From Imbricaverruca yamaguchii (Eukaryota > Arthropoda > Thecostraca > Neoverrucidae): a DNA stretch of 64,000 nt. Position numbers and translations under genes: made by a program. The DNA lies in the NCBI GenBank assembly GCA_034440575.1, contig JAOTOL010001458.1, forward strand, positions 413,501 to 477,500, in the 5' to 3' direction. Below the pieces are notes generated by a model, which had not been told where the DNA came from, made no database searches, and saw nothing but the letters and a program-made list of their open reading frames with translations. Shown here piece by piece: positions 21,979 through 31,910 of the stretch. Position 1 is the first letter of the stretch; every line of letters begins with the position of its first letter.

Positions 21979-22640
21979 CTCGGCCGCGGCTCGGCCGCGG
22001 CTCGGCTGCGGCTCGGCTGCGGCTCGGCTGCGGCTCGGCTGCGGCTCGGCTGCGGCTCGGCTGCGGCTCGGGCGGCTCGGTGCGGCTCGGCTGCGGCTCG
22101 GCTGCGGCTCGGCTGCGGCTCGGCTGCGGCTCGGCTGCGGCTCGGCTGCGGCTCGGCTGCGGCTCGGCTGCGGCTCGGCTGCGGCTCGGCTGCGGCTCGG
22201 CTGCGGCTCGGCTGCGGCTCGGCTGCGGCTCGGCTGCGGCTCGGCTGCGGCTCGGCTGCGGCTCGGCTGCGGCTCGCTGCGCGGCTGCGGCTCGGCTGCG
22301 GCTCGGCTGCGGCTCGGCTGGGCTCGGCTGCGGCTCGGCTGCGGCTCGGCTGCGGCTCGGCTGCGGCTCGGCTGCGGCTCGGCTGCGGCTCGGCTGCGGC
22401 TCGGCTGCGGCTCGGCTGCGGCTCGGCTGCGGCTCGGCTGCGGCTCGGCTGCGGCTCGGCTGCGGCTCGGCTGCGGCTCGGCTGCGGCTCGGCTGCGGCT
22501 CGGCTGCGGCTCGGCTGCGGCTCGGCTGCGGCTCGGCTGCGGCTCGGCTGCGGCTCGGCTGCGGCTCGGCTGCGGCTCGGCTGCGGCTCGGCTGCGGCTC
22601 GGCTGCGGCTCGGCTGCGGCTCGGCCGTGGCTCGGCTGCG
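21979..22640. repeat. Minisatellite, 11-bp unit CTCGGCTGCGG, about 60 copies
   Basis: This is a nearly perfect 11-bp tandem array with a few deletions (for example near 22070, 22277 and 22320). Because 11 is not a multiple of 3 and the unit lacks stops in any frame, all three frames of a strand read the same 11-residue peptide (EPQPSRSRAAA on minus, CGSAAARLRLG on plus). This explains four overlapping ORFs of 217-333 codons. These are not evidence of a protein. Confidence 0.98.
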
Positions 22641-22904
22641 CCCGGCCGCGGCAGGCACCGTGCTGTCTGGCGCGTCGCCGCCCCGACCACTGCCATCGTA
22701 AATCCATCGCGCCGCGATCGCCGCTGTCAGTGAGCATCGCTGCGCTGTCAGCGGCGAGCGCGCCGCACAGGTGCGCCACAACAGGACGGGCCACTTTTTG
22801 TGCGCCACTGTCGGCAGCTGGGATGTGTCAATACGGCAGACGTCCGGCCGACCCGATCATGACCAGTGACGTTTCAGTCGGGGTTTCGCAGCCCGGAACT
22901 GCGG
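22641..22904. other. GC-rich flank, no gene seen
   Basis: GC-rich sequence adjoins the 11-bp array. The phrase GTCAGYGGCGAGC/GTCAGTGAGC recurs. No gene is recognised. Confidence 0.4.
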
Positions 22905-23095
22905 AGTTTGGGCGCAGAGGAGTTTGGAGATGAGGAGTTTGGAGATGAGGAGTTCGGAGCCGTAGAGATCGGAGGCGTAGAGCTTGGAGATGTAGATATT
23001 GGAGTTGTAGAGATCGGTGCTGTATAGATCGGAGCTGTAGATATCGGAGCTGTAGAGATCGGAGCTGTGTAAGTTCGGAGCTGTAGAACCCGGAG
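22905..23095. repeat. Minisatellite, 15-bp unit GGAGCTGTAGAGATC
   Basis: The left third uses GGAGTTTGGAGATGA and the right two thirds use GGAGCTGTAGAKATC, in the same 15-bp register. There are about 12 copies. Confidence 0.93.
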
Positions 23096-23559
23096 CGGTT
23101 CACCAACAGCCAGCGTAATGTATCATATGGACTGGCGGCGTCTCATGCCCCCGAAGAAAAGCGCCGATTGTTCCAAAAAGCCAACTTGCTAGTTCCAACT
23201 TCCAGGTTCGAACTAGCCTCGGATGTACTTCATTTACCTGAAAGCAGCAGCATTCTGCTTCCTCGCTGAAATGCTGGTGGGCAGTGTTCTCACAGCATAC
23301 GACATCAAACACCGGTTGTTCTATTGTACTTCCAGGCACGTCTTTGCCAGGGCTCCAGCAATTGACGGCAGTTGATCAGTTGCAGTCTTCTTTGTCCTTC
23401 GCTGGGTGGGTCGGTTTGTCACCTTATGATTATGTCAGTCGCTTCAGTCGCTTGTCAGAGGTTATGGTTTTGTGACGTCACACGTCTTCAGCGTCGTGAC
23501 CGCCTCGCCAGTAGGTTCAGACAGTACGGTTGGGATTACCCACTGTGTTACATCGGGAT
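23096..23559. other. Unique sequence, no gene seen
   Basis: A short inverted pair, GTTCCAAAAAGCC...AACTTCCAGGTTCGAACTAG, was noted but is weak. No gene is recognised. Confidence 0.4.
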
Positions 23560-23889
23560 GTCACTCCGCCTCGGATCCCACCAGCAATCACATAGGATTC
23601 AATACTGGATCCCACTGGTAATCACGTAGGATTCCGTCCCGGATTCCACTGGTAATCACGTAGGACTCCGTCCCGGATTCCACTGGTAATCACGTAGGAT
23701 TCCGTCCCGGATCCAACTGGTAATCACGTAGGGCTCCGTCTCGTGTCTCACTGATGATCACATAGGGCTCGTCTCGGGTCACACTGGCTATCACATAGGA
23801 TTCCGTTCCGGGTCCAACTGGTAACCGCATAGGGCTCCGTCTGGGCCCCACTTGTAGTCGCATACGGTTCCGTCTCGGATCTCATTTTA
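23560..23889. repeat. Minisatellite, ~34-bp unit, left part
   Basis: The unit is CACGTAGGATTCCGTCCCGG then ATYCCACTGGTAAT, about 9-10 copies. Degeneracy grows toward the right. Two more units with the same phrase lie at 24378-24445, beyond the TTAA-type element that appears to split the array. Confidence 0.93.
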
Positions 23890-23959
23890 GCGACTTAAAA
23901 CAGCGTGTTCCTGTGCTCTCTACTGATCAGAGAAAAAAAAGTCATGACTTAAGATACGA

Positions 23960-24037
23960 AAAGATTGAAAATTAAAAAAAAAAATTAAATTAAATTAAAA
24001 TTAAATTATTAAATTAATTAAAAATTAAAAAAAAAAA
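23960..24037. repeat. A/T low-complexity tract
   Basis: A-rich sequence with AATTAAATTAAA repeats adjoins the truncated transposon copy on its left. Confidence 0.9.
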
Positions 24038-24373
24038 AACTTTTCGGCGGCCAAGCATTTTGGCGCCATGGTCCATTTTACATGTCTGTCCTGATTCAAA
24101 ATAATAAGTTTTTTAAAATCTGCCCTAAACTGAATTCCCGGAGCCCAAAATATGTGAGTCGTGGCCCCATGGGCCCCCTAGTGAAGTCACTCTTTGAGGG
24201 GATGCAATCTTGGAGGTGATTTTGGCCCTACTCGTTGAGTGCTTTCCGATGACACCATTTACGTTTTCGTGCAACGCTTAGTTTGTAGATTGAAGATTAG
24301 AGATTAGAGGGGGTATATAGTACTCCAATTCCACACCCGAGACAGTATGTGTGGATCTGACCGGGAAGACGGG
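24038..24373 (+). mobile_element. piggyBac-like MITE (family C), left-truncated copy
   Basis: The right portion matches 29870-30195. Shared landmarks are CCCTACTCGTYGAGTGCTTT, CCGATGACACC, GTTTTCGTGC, and GGATCTGACCGG followed by GGG and TTAA (24374-24377). The left end is not recognisable and is lost in the A/T tract, so the left DR4 cluster of the family is absent here. Confidence 0.75.
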
Positions 24374-24377
24374 TTAA

Positions 24378-24445
24378 TCACATTTTATTTGGTCTCGGGT
24401 CCCATCGTTAATCACATAGGATTCCGTCTCGAGTTAACTAGCATT
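24378..24445. repeat. Residual units of the 34-bp array, right of the transposon
   Basis: GGTCTCGGGTCCCATCGTTA and ATCACATAGGATTCCGTCTC match the array unit at 23560-23889. With the TTAA at 24374 this suggests that the element inserted into the array. Confidence 0.75.
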
Positions 24446-24502
24446 CCAGACAATAGTACAGCCGCTGGTGGGCTGCTCTATGAGGTTATAGCTGAAAAGC
24501 AA

Positions 24503-25460
24503 GCAGTCAGCTGGCCTGGCTGTCAGCTGAGCCGGCTGTCAGCTGGCCTGGCTGTCAGCTGAGCCGGCTGTCAGCTGGCCTGGCTGTCAGCTGAGCCGGC
24601 TGTCAGCTGAGCCGGCAGTCAGCTGGCGTGGCTGTCAGCTGAGCCGGCTGTCAGCTGGCCTGGCTGTCAGCTGGCCTGGCTGTCAGCTGGCCTGGCTGTC
24701 AGCTGGCCTGGCTGTCAGCTGGCCTGGCTGCCAGCTGAGCCGGCTGTCAGCTGGCCTGGCTGTCAGCTGGCCTGGCTGTCAGCTGGCCTGGCTGTCAGCT
24801 GGCCTGTCTGTCAGCTGGCCTGGCTGTCAGCTGGCCTGGCTGTCAGCTGAGCCCGCTGTCAGCTGAGCCGGCTGTCAGCTGGCCTGGCTGTCAGCTGGCC
24901 TGGCTGTCAGCTGAGCCGGCTGTCAGCTGGCCTGGCTGTCAGCTGGCCTGGCTGTCAGCTGGCCTGGCTGTCAGCTGAGCCGGCTGTCAGCTGGCCTGGC
25001 TGTCAGCTGAGCCGGCTGTCAGCTGGCCTGGCTGTCAGCTGAGCCGGCTGTCAGCTGAGCCGGCAGTGCTGGCGTGGCTGTCGCTGAGCCGGCTGTCAGC
25101 TGGCCTGGCTGTCAGCTGGCCTGGCTGTCAGCTGGCCTGGCTGTCAGCTGGCCTGGCTGTCAGCTGAGCCGGCTGTCAGCTGAGCCGGCTGTCAGCTGGC
25201 CTGGCTGTCAGCTGGCCTGGCTGTCAGCTGGCCTGGCTGTCAGCTGGCCGCTGTCAGCTGGCCTGGCTGTAGCTGGCCTGGCTGTCAGCTGGCCGCTGTC
25301 AGCTGGCCGGGTCAGCTGGCCTGGCTGTCAGCTGAGCCGGCAGTCAGCTGAGCCGGCTGTCAGCTGGCCTGGCTGTCAGCTGGACTGGCTGTCAGCTGGC
25401 CTGTCTGTCAGCTGGCCTGGCTGTCAGCTGGCCTGGCTGTCAGCTGGCCTGTCTGTCAGC
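24503..25460. repeat. Minisatellite, 16-bp unit CTGTCAGCTGGCCTGG, about 60 copies
   Basis: Two main unit types alternate irregularly, CTGTCAGCTGGCCTGG and CTGTCAGCTGAGCCGG. Small deletions occur near 25068-25082 and 25245-25310. The 130-codon ORF 25074-25466 (SAGLAVSWPGCQLAWL repeats) is a product of the array. Confidence 0.98.
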
Positions 25461-26996
25461 CAATGACTCTGCGCCTGTCCGTGCATTGCTGTGATCCACG
25501 AATCTAAAACGCTTACGGAAGTACGAATCATACCAAAATGTGCGGTACATTCGTGGAAATATACTAGGAAATAAGGCACTTCTGTTTTACGACCGATCTT
25601 CATTTCCATTCATATTTTGTTTTAAAGCAAAATATCAGAATCAACATAGACAAGTGCCTATAGGCCGCCAGTTTCCTATGGTCCATGGATAGCAATTTGG
25701 ATCAATTACTAGGGGCAGCGTTCTGGTTGTCATTACGGGTATGGGTTGTATGTTTGTGGGAAACCTGTCCTGCTGGAGCTTGGCGAATGTGTGGACCGAT
25801 GGGTGATGGATGGCACTGGGACGGTATCGTGAATGTTTTGACATGCAGTACCTGTCACCTCACTGCAAGTCGATGGAGAGAGAGGAAGTGGCAATGCACA
25901 TGTTATATCTGAGGCACGCAATAATAGTGGCATTGACTAGGACTAATTTGTGGCTCCAGAAGCGATACCGAACGAGAGGCGATTGGCATTCAGGTAATGG
26001 AGGGATCTATGGAGTTTTCAATGGCTGACTGGGAATAGGATGGACCTCAGGAACCTGTAAGGAACCTTCGAAGACTTCTTGCTGCCGGTAAAAGTACCTT
26101 GAAGCTGAAAGACCCATTGAACATGGGGCTCAAAAATAATGTTCACCCTTCGTGGAGCTGAAGTTGTCCCCTGCACATGAAAATCCCTGCCCGAGTTTGA
26201 GCACATATCTCACTCGAACTTCTTCTTTTGAGTGGAATTGCTCTAATCGACTAGACCCACTGCGAAATGCGTGAATTTTAGTTGCAAAGCAACAACGTGT
26301 TGTCTTTGTTGTGTAGCGTGGTTTCAGAAGCCGAAGTGCCCGCCTGGGAGCTGTCTGAAGACGCTGGGATGAAGCTTGCAGCTGGTGATATGAAGCTTGA
26401 AGACGGCATGAAGCTGTGAAAATTTCACCCCTCACAGTGCACTTTCGCCGACACACAGAGCCATGACAGCGCATGTGACTCACAGTTCGCTTCTGTGGGT
26501 GCACTGCGGAAACCCGGTATTTAACACTACCTGGTGACACAGCGTATGCTGTATTATTCAGCATTCGTATTCGGCGCATTCATGCCACTTGGGTCTTGCT
26601 GTTCCTCTTCCAGCAACCCAAAGAGCATGTTATAATGGTAAATAGTACCATGTTCAAATGACTCAAGGATTTCAGATTGCTAGTTTTGCCCGCATTGTTT
26701 GGAGTGCTAACTCAAACCTTGACCAATTCCAATAAAATGCGTGTGCTATTGTTCCCCATTTTATTTCACGTCACATAGCGGTGGCATTGTCCAGAGTCCA
26801 TGGCTAGCTATCGCACATAACAAACTAGTTTCACGTTTTAGCACCATGAAGATGGAATTCAATAGGAGTCTAAAAACCTTATCAATGACGGTTCACCAAT
26901 TCTCATACCAAATCGATATTACTAATAGTCCGAGTTGGCGTCGTGCAGATGACCCATTAATACAGCTGACTAAAGCAGGGGATGGTGGCGTGATTG
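25461..26996. other. Unique sequence, no gene seen
   Basis: ORFs of up to 149 codons exist (minus strand, 26130-26579) but show no recognisable domain or conserved motif. Short phrases TGAAGCTTG and ATGAAGCT recur at 26370-26415. Confidence 0.4.
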
Positions 26997-27120
26997 CTGT
27001 TGCTCGCTGGCACGAGCAACATGGCTGTTGTTAGCTCTCCTTGGGCTTACCATCGGACAGGGACATGGTTGTTGTTCGCCCTTCCAGGCTTACCACCAGA
27101 TAGGGACATGGCTGTTGCTT

Positions 27121-27165
<45 letters not shown>

Positions 27166-27265
27166 CTTACCATCGGATAGAGACATGGGCGTTGCTCTCT
27201 GTCCCAGGCTTCACATCGGATAGGGACATGGCTTTTGCACACTCTCCTCGGTTTACCCGTGTCTT
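26997..27265. repeat. Degenerate tandem repeat (~43-56-bp unit) with internal (CT)n
   Basis: Units carry GGCTTACCATCGGATAGGGA then CATGGCTGTTGCTCGCTCTC with drift. In one unit the terminal CTCTC has expanded to a (CT)21 run at 27122-27163, which shows a microsatellite arising inside a minisatellite. A small hairpin, GTTGCTCG...CGAGCAAC, starts the array. Confidence 0.88.
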
Positions 27266-27439
27266 CCCCACGAGCGACAAGCTACTCCCTCGGCAATTCG
27301 ACGGTTCAGATTGGCATCTCCCCCTCTCTACCAGGGCTAGGGGTTCCCTCTCGACACGATCACAGCAACGGCATCCAACAATAGCGTCGGCTCGCCAGGA
27401 GAGTGGGGGGGCGAGGGGGGGGGCGCAACGTGTGCCACC

Positions 27440-27730
27440 CGGCGGCGGTCGACAATAATTAACCAAATCATTATTTATCGGATTACTGGCCGCGAAGAAT
27501 GGGAGCTGGATGGAGCAAAGCTGGAATTTTTATTGGGCGTTTTCGGTAAATGAGGTTGATTGAATGTGATCTACCGACTGGCGGTGGGCTGCTGGCGGGC
27601 AGGGGGAGAGCACAAGGGCCGGCCGGATTACCAGGCGCCACACTCAACGACAACAAGTGAGCTGCCTGGCCGCGATTTGTAAGCCGCCATGACAGACAAC
27701 CGGTCGCCAGTTTGTTACCAGATTAGCGAC
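27440..27730. other. Mixed GC/AT block, possible non-coding element
   Basis: AT-rich motifs (AATTAACCAAATCATTATTT) are embedded in GC-rich sequence (GGGCCGGCCGGATTACCAGG). It has no ORF of note and is not obviously repetitive. The alternation resembles conserved regulatory DNA, but conservation cannot be tested here. Confidence 0.3.
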
Positions 27731-28133
27731 GTGCTCGCGTCAATTATCGCTTTGCAATGGAAAAAAAATGAAGCGTTGACGATTTTGTTTTGTCTGATGG
27801 GCTCTCACGGGCTCCGCGCTATCTGCGTCGTTAGCGAGTTGGATGATTTGTATGAAGTGCAGAAGCCCGATGGTGTATACAGAGATTCAAAGTTAATAAC
27901 TGTATATCTACTTTGATTAAGCGAGCGTTGAACATAATAAATCTTGCAGCGAGTGGGTCATGAAAATAAATAACCGGCTGGCAATTATCAAGTGGATAGA
28001 TGCTTAGATACTAGACTGTGCAGAGAAATTGACAGACACATTTAGTTCATTGCAGCTAGCATTGCCCGTTCATAATACGACTTCCTCTTGAAGAACAACA
28101 CATGTCAAAACTTTCTCATGGATGCTCCTGTAC
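27731..28133. other. Unique sequence, no gene seen
   Basis: No repeat, gene or site is recognised. Confidence 0.4.
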
Positions 28134-28205
28134 GGGGACGAGTAGTCTAGCGGTAAGTTGCCCGTCTCACAATCTAAAGATTGAGAGTTCGAGTCTCACC
28201 TGTCG
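28134..28205 (+). mobile_element. tRNA-like sequence, probably head of a different SINE
   Basis: The A box TAGTCTAGCGG is at 28143-28153 and the B box AGTTCGAGTCT at 28186-28196. The T arm pairs perfectly (TGAGA against TCTCA around GTTCGAG). The acceptor arms do not pair, so it is not a functional tRNA gene. It differs from the SINE at 3712. No second copy was seen in the window, so the downstream limit is unknown. Confidence 0.6.
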
Positions 28206-29356
28206 CTACTCTTAGCTCGCGACCAATCGGCGGGGAGAGATTGACGATGCTACATGACTCAACGGTCGACGTGTCGTAAAAACCTATAACCGAAGAAACT
28301 TCTTTACAATCGGGTTTTCAGTGTTCCTTAGACATTTTCTCCTCCGACAGTTGCACGGCTAAAGGGGACTCGTGCGAAGCCAGGTTTTCTGGACGCAACA
28401 CTCGAATGCAATCATTGGTGGTGATGTCAGTCTACCGGTCAGTACCGGTAAGTCTTCCAGAACACCCGGTGCATGGGAGCATAGCTCCCAATACCTTCCG
28501 GGCCAGACCGAGTTGTGCTTTTGGACCCGGTGATACTGCTCCAGACTTCGAGACTTCGTCCAGGGAAGGCATCACCCCTGATGCGCTATGACTGGGGAAG
28601 CCAAACGCATCGAAACTCTATGCGGCTGGTGACCACTTACCATGGCTGAGACAGATACTCATCGTCCCAGCCATGATCCAGCCCGCCCACTTATTGACCC
28701 CTGTCGACCGGGTCAGCAGGCGTCGGGTCAAGGAGCAAGACCTATAGCGAGGAAGCTTGATGCTTGATCAGCAAGGGCCCGTACAGAAGTGCACGCCCCT
28801 CCAGGATATTGGGATCTAAGAGGCGTGTTTCCCCCTCCTCCGCCGTGTACGGAACCGTGCCACGAGGCATCAGCCTCGAGAACAGTCAATCCCGTGTGGG
28901 AAGGGAAAAGCCGACGGGTGCGGTTTCCCCAAGAAAACGGAGTTCATGCACAAGCTTGTGCAAGAGTACCCACCTGCTCGAGATTGCACAACGATAGAGT
29001 TACGAGGGTAGGTGTTGGACCTATACAGCGATTTTGTAACGTGACGGAAAAATTGATTCTTGGAACCATCCAAATCTCCCGGAAGAAACTCGGTGCTTTC
29101 ACATCCATTTTCAGGTCGGTTGTCGTAGTTCTAGGGTCGAGAAGTCCGGCAAAAATGTCGGACTCTCAGTCAATTAAGGAACGATTTCGTTTCACAACTG
29201 TACGGTTGATCTTCTGAACAGTTGGCACACCTCGTCCACACAATCGAAGTTTCCCAATCAGCCCCTTTAAGCAGCGTATCCCGCCTGCGCCGCCATCAGC
29301 ACTTCCGAATACATGTCAAAGAGGTGATAGTTCCGTGGCCGTGAACTTACGTGGCT
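28206..29356. other. Moderate-GC sequence, no gene recognised
   Basis: This stretch lies downstream of the tRNA-like head and could include its SINE or LINE body. ORFs of 61-142 codons (for example 28789-29217) show no reverse-transcriptase or other recognisable motifs. Confidence 0.35.
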
Positions 29357-29360
29357 TTAA
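29357..29360. repeat. TTAA target site, left of family C copy 1
   Basis: TTAA precedes the CCCGTCCCGACTC terminus and is repeated at 30196-30199. The flanks read CTTTAA and TTAAAG. Confidence 0.88.
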
Positions 29361-30195
29361 CCCGTCCCGACTCTGGGGAGGTCTTCAACTTCCCCCCTCA
29401 GGTTTTTCGCAGATAGTGGACGAATGGCGCGCGGCAGCGCTTCCAAATTTGGCATACCTTTTTCCACATCAATTGGACACGCTGATTCAATATTTTGAAG
29501 TCAGGTCATCTAGGGTCAATGAGTTAGACAAGGTTAAGTGAGGTCACCTCCAAAAAAGTTCAACCCGTAGTCACACTGTAACGGATACAGATATTTTAAT
29601 GGAACTTTCAGCATTTGTTTATTTTTTTGGGATGCAACAAGACGTAGGAGTGGAATTTTTTTTTTCGTTTTTGACTACATATAAATTTTATGTAATTGCC
29701 AAATTGCAGTTCAAATAGAGGATTCTGGCTAAAGTAAGCATTTCTTATTAGGGCAAGTTGACTTCCAACAAAGTGCCTCGGTCTGCTCTACCCATTGGAA
29801 AAAAGGAAATTAAAGAAAACTTAAAAATTCAAAGTTCTGAAATTTCAGAAAAAAAGTTTTTTTATGGCCAAAAAAATAAAGCCCTGGCCGATTTCGCTGT
29901 CATCGCTGTCATTTTTCGCTATAAATACATTTTTTAAATTTTAATATATCCCCAAAATGAACTGCCTAGAGTCAAAAACCTAATGTAAGTCGTGAAAAGT
30001 CGTGAAAATATAGCCCTCTGGTGACGAACTTTTGGGGGGAAATTGTTTTTGGGGTTGGAACCAGACCCTACTCGTCGAGTGCTTTCCGATGACACCTCTT
30101 TCGTTTTCGTGCGATGCTTAGTTCGGATTTTAGAAGGGTCTTCAACCCCCCCCTCGAGACGGGGTGTGGGGATCTGACCGGAAAGGCGGCGCGGG
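29361..30195 (+). mobile_element. piggyBac-like MITE, family C copy 1 (835 bp)
   Basis: TTAA flanks both ends and the termini start CCC (CCCGTCCCGACTC on the left, CCCGCGCCGCC as the complement of the right end). TTAA plus CCC termini is the signature of piggyBac. A G/C-run hairpin around GGTCTTCAAC is just inside the left end. There is no transposase ORF. It is the inverse orientation of 50213-51008, with which it shares several landmarks, and it matches the truncated copy at 24038-24373. Confidence 0.88.
29503..29546 (+). promoter_or_regulatory. DR4-N12-DR4 half-site cluster in family C copy 1
   Basis: AGGTCA (29503), GGGTCA (29513), AGGTTA (29531) and AGGTCA (29541), all in the same direction with spacers of 4, 12 and 4 bases. 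The same four-site layout occurs in the other complete copy (50827-50870, minus strand). It is a candidate binding site for RXR-type nuclear receptor dimers. Binding is inferred. Confidence 0.6.
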
Positions 30196-30199
30196 TTAA
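30196..30199. repeat. TTAA target site, right of family C copy 1
   Basis: TTAA follows the GGCGGCGCGGG terminus. Confidence 0.88.
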
Positions 30200-30549
30200 A
30201 GAGTATTTCATGTGCTTCAAGTTTCGCACACATGAACATACAAACCCAATAATCATCGCTTGCTAGAATTATGTGAAATGAATTCTAGCTTCACAACCAG
30301 GGAGCATTCCACTATTTTGCGGTAAATATGGTCGGTATATAATGTCACACTAAATGAATTGAATATGGAATGCTCGGCACATCAGCCTTGAAAAATCGGC
30401 GATGCGAACGTTGAAATGTTCAGTAAATTCCTGAAGCACGGAAGTTCAATCTCTCGATAATTGAATGCACACACTTTGTTGTCTGCAACGCACCTTCCTC
30501 CATCACATCCTCAAATGCATCGCCCACAACAGTCAGCCCACACTTAACA
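30200..30549. other. Unique sequence, no gene seen
   Basis: Nothing recognised. Confidence 0.45.
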
Positions 30550-31015
30550 TCCTTCCCTGCGTCCGCTCACCACCGCAACAACAAACGCTCCGCGATCTCC
30601 ATTCATTCACGGAATCCGCCTCGTCTGACTGTGCCGGCTGGGCCAACACATCGGCCCGCCGGCTGCCGACGGCAGGTCGTGGCCGGTCCGGTGCCGGCCG
30701 CTCCCCTCCCCGTCACACGTGACCGCCGAGCCCGAGCTCTCAGTTGACATGTCGCGACCGAGGTCGGCCCCGGCTCCACACAGCGCGCGGGCCGCCCTCT
30801 GCGCCGGCCGGCGGCGCCGACAGACAGACGGCTGACCGGGTGAGGCTCATAAGACCTTCTAAAAGTAGATCTACTGAACGTAGGTCTTCTGAAAGTAGAT
30901 CTTATGAGCTTCCCCCAGCTGACCGCAATAGCGATTCTGCTCAGCAGGAGTAGCGGTCGCGACACGCGGCCATTTTCAGTCGGCGGCTGTGCAGCCCCCG
31001 CCAGTGGCGAAGTCT
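30550..31015. other. CpG-rich block with nested inverted repeat
   Basis: GC-rich sequence contains an AT-rich insert at 30845-30909 with ends GCTCATAAGA/TCTTATGAGC, an internal palindrome AGTAGATCTACT (30864-30875), and two copies of CTTCTRAAAGTAGATCT. The insert may be a small hairpin element. Confidence 0.6.
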
Positions 31016-31024
31016 GCCGGTCGG

Positions 31025-31310
31025 CAGGTCAGGTCAGACGACACGGTGACACACTGTGGTGCGGTCAGGCGACACAGTGACGCAAGGTGGTCCGGTCAAA
31101 TGACACGGTGACACCCAGTGACGTCACGATGGTCCGGTCAGACGTCACGGTGATGCCTGATGGTTCGGGCAGATGACCCGGTGACACCCTGTCACGTGAC
31201 GGTGGTCTGGGTAGATGACACGGTGACATCCAATGGTTCGGTCAGAGGACATGCTGACGCCGTCTGGTTCGGTCAGGTGATATGGTAACCCCCTGTCACG
31301 TGAAGGCAGC
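31025..31310. repeat. Degenerate tandem repeat, ~46-60-bp unit
   Basis: GGTCCGGTCAGAYGACACGG and GTGACACCCTGTCACGTGA recur in decayed form about six times. The GTGAC/GTCAC core is frequent. Confidence 0.8.
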
Positions 31311-31348
31311 GCGAACCGACGAAAGGCCGAACCGTCTCGACGTGGCCA

Positions 31349-31590
31349 TGATCAGGCCGGTGACTACACCTGATCAGGCCGGTGACTACACCTGATCAGG
31401 CCGGTGACTACACCTGATCAGGCCGGTGACTACATCTGATCAGGCCGGTGACTACATCTGATCAGGCCGGTGACTACATCTGATCAGGCCGGTGACTACA
31501 CCTGATCAGGCCGGTGACTACACCTGATCAGGCCGGTGACTACACCTGATCAGGCCGGTGACTACATCTGATCAGGCCGGTAACTACTCC
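31349..31590. repeat. Minisatellite, exactly 22-bp unit, 11 copies without indels
   Basis: The unit is TGATCAGGCCGG followed by TGACTACACC. Eleven units are in perfect register over 242 bp. The only variation in units 1-10 is one C/T position (ACACC or ACATC), in the order CCCTTTCCCT. Unit 11 is slightly diverged. Confidence 0.98.
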
Positions 31591-31679
31591 CGCCGCGGCT
31601 CGGCCGGCCGTCGCAGCTGGTCGGGCAAAACAAGGCCGAAAAACGCCCGCCGGTACAAATACTGCCGCATCCAGTTTGG

Positions 31680-31910
31680 CGGTGGGATTGGAGCTGCGGC
31701 GGGAGCGGTGGGCAGCGGCGGTGGGCGGCGGCGGTGGCAGCGGCGGTGGGAATGGCAGAGGGACCGGCAGCAGGAGCGACGGCAGCGGTGGTGACGGCGG
31801 TGGCGGCGACAGCGGCAGCGGCGGCGGCGGAGGTGGTGGCGGCAACGATCGCGGCGGCCGGAGCGACAGCAGCGGCGACAGCAGCGGCGGCAGCGGCCCC
31901 GGACCGTCCT
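31680..31910. repeat. GGC/GGT-rich imperfect trinucleotide tract
   Basis: Imperfect GGCGGTGGC-type repeats. Gly-, Ala- and Pro-rich ORFs in several frames come from composition. Confidence 0.9.

Noticed and set aside
21807..22808. 333-codon minus-strand ORF and overlapping ORFs of 217-277 codons
   Set aside because: They are produced by the stop-free 11-bp array; every frame reads the same repeat, so length is not evidence of coding.
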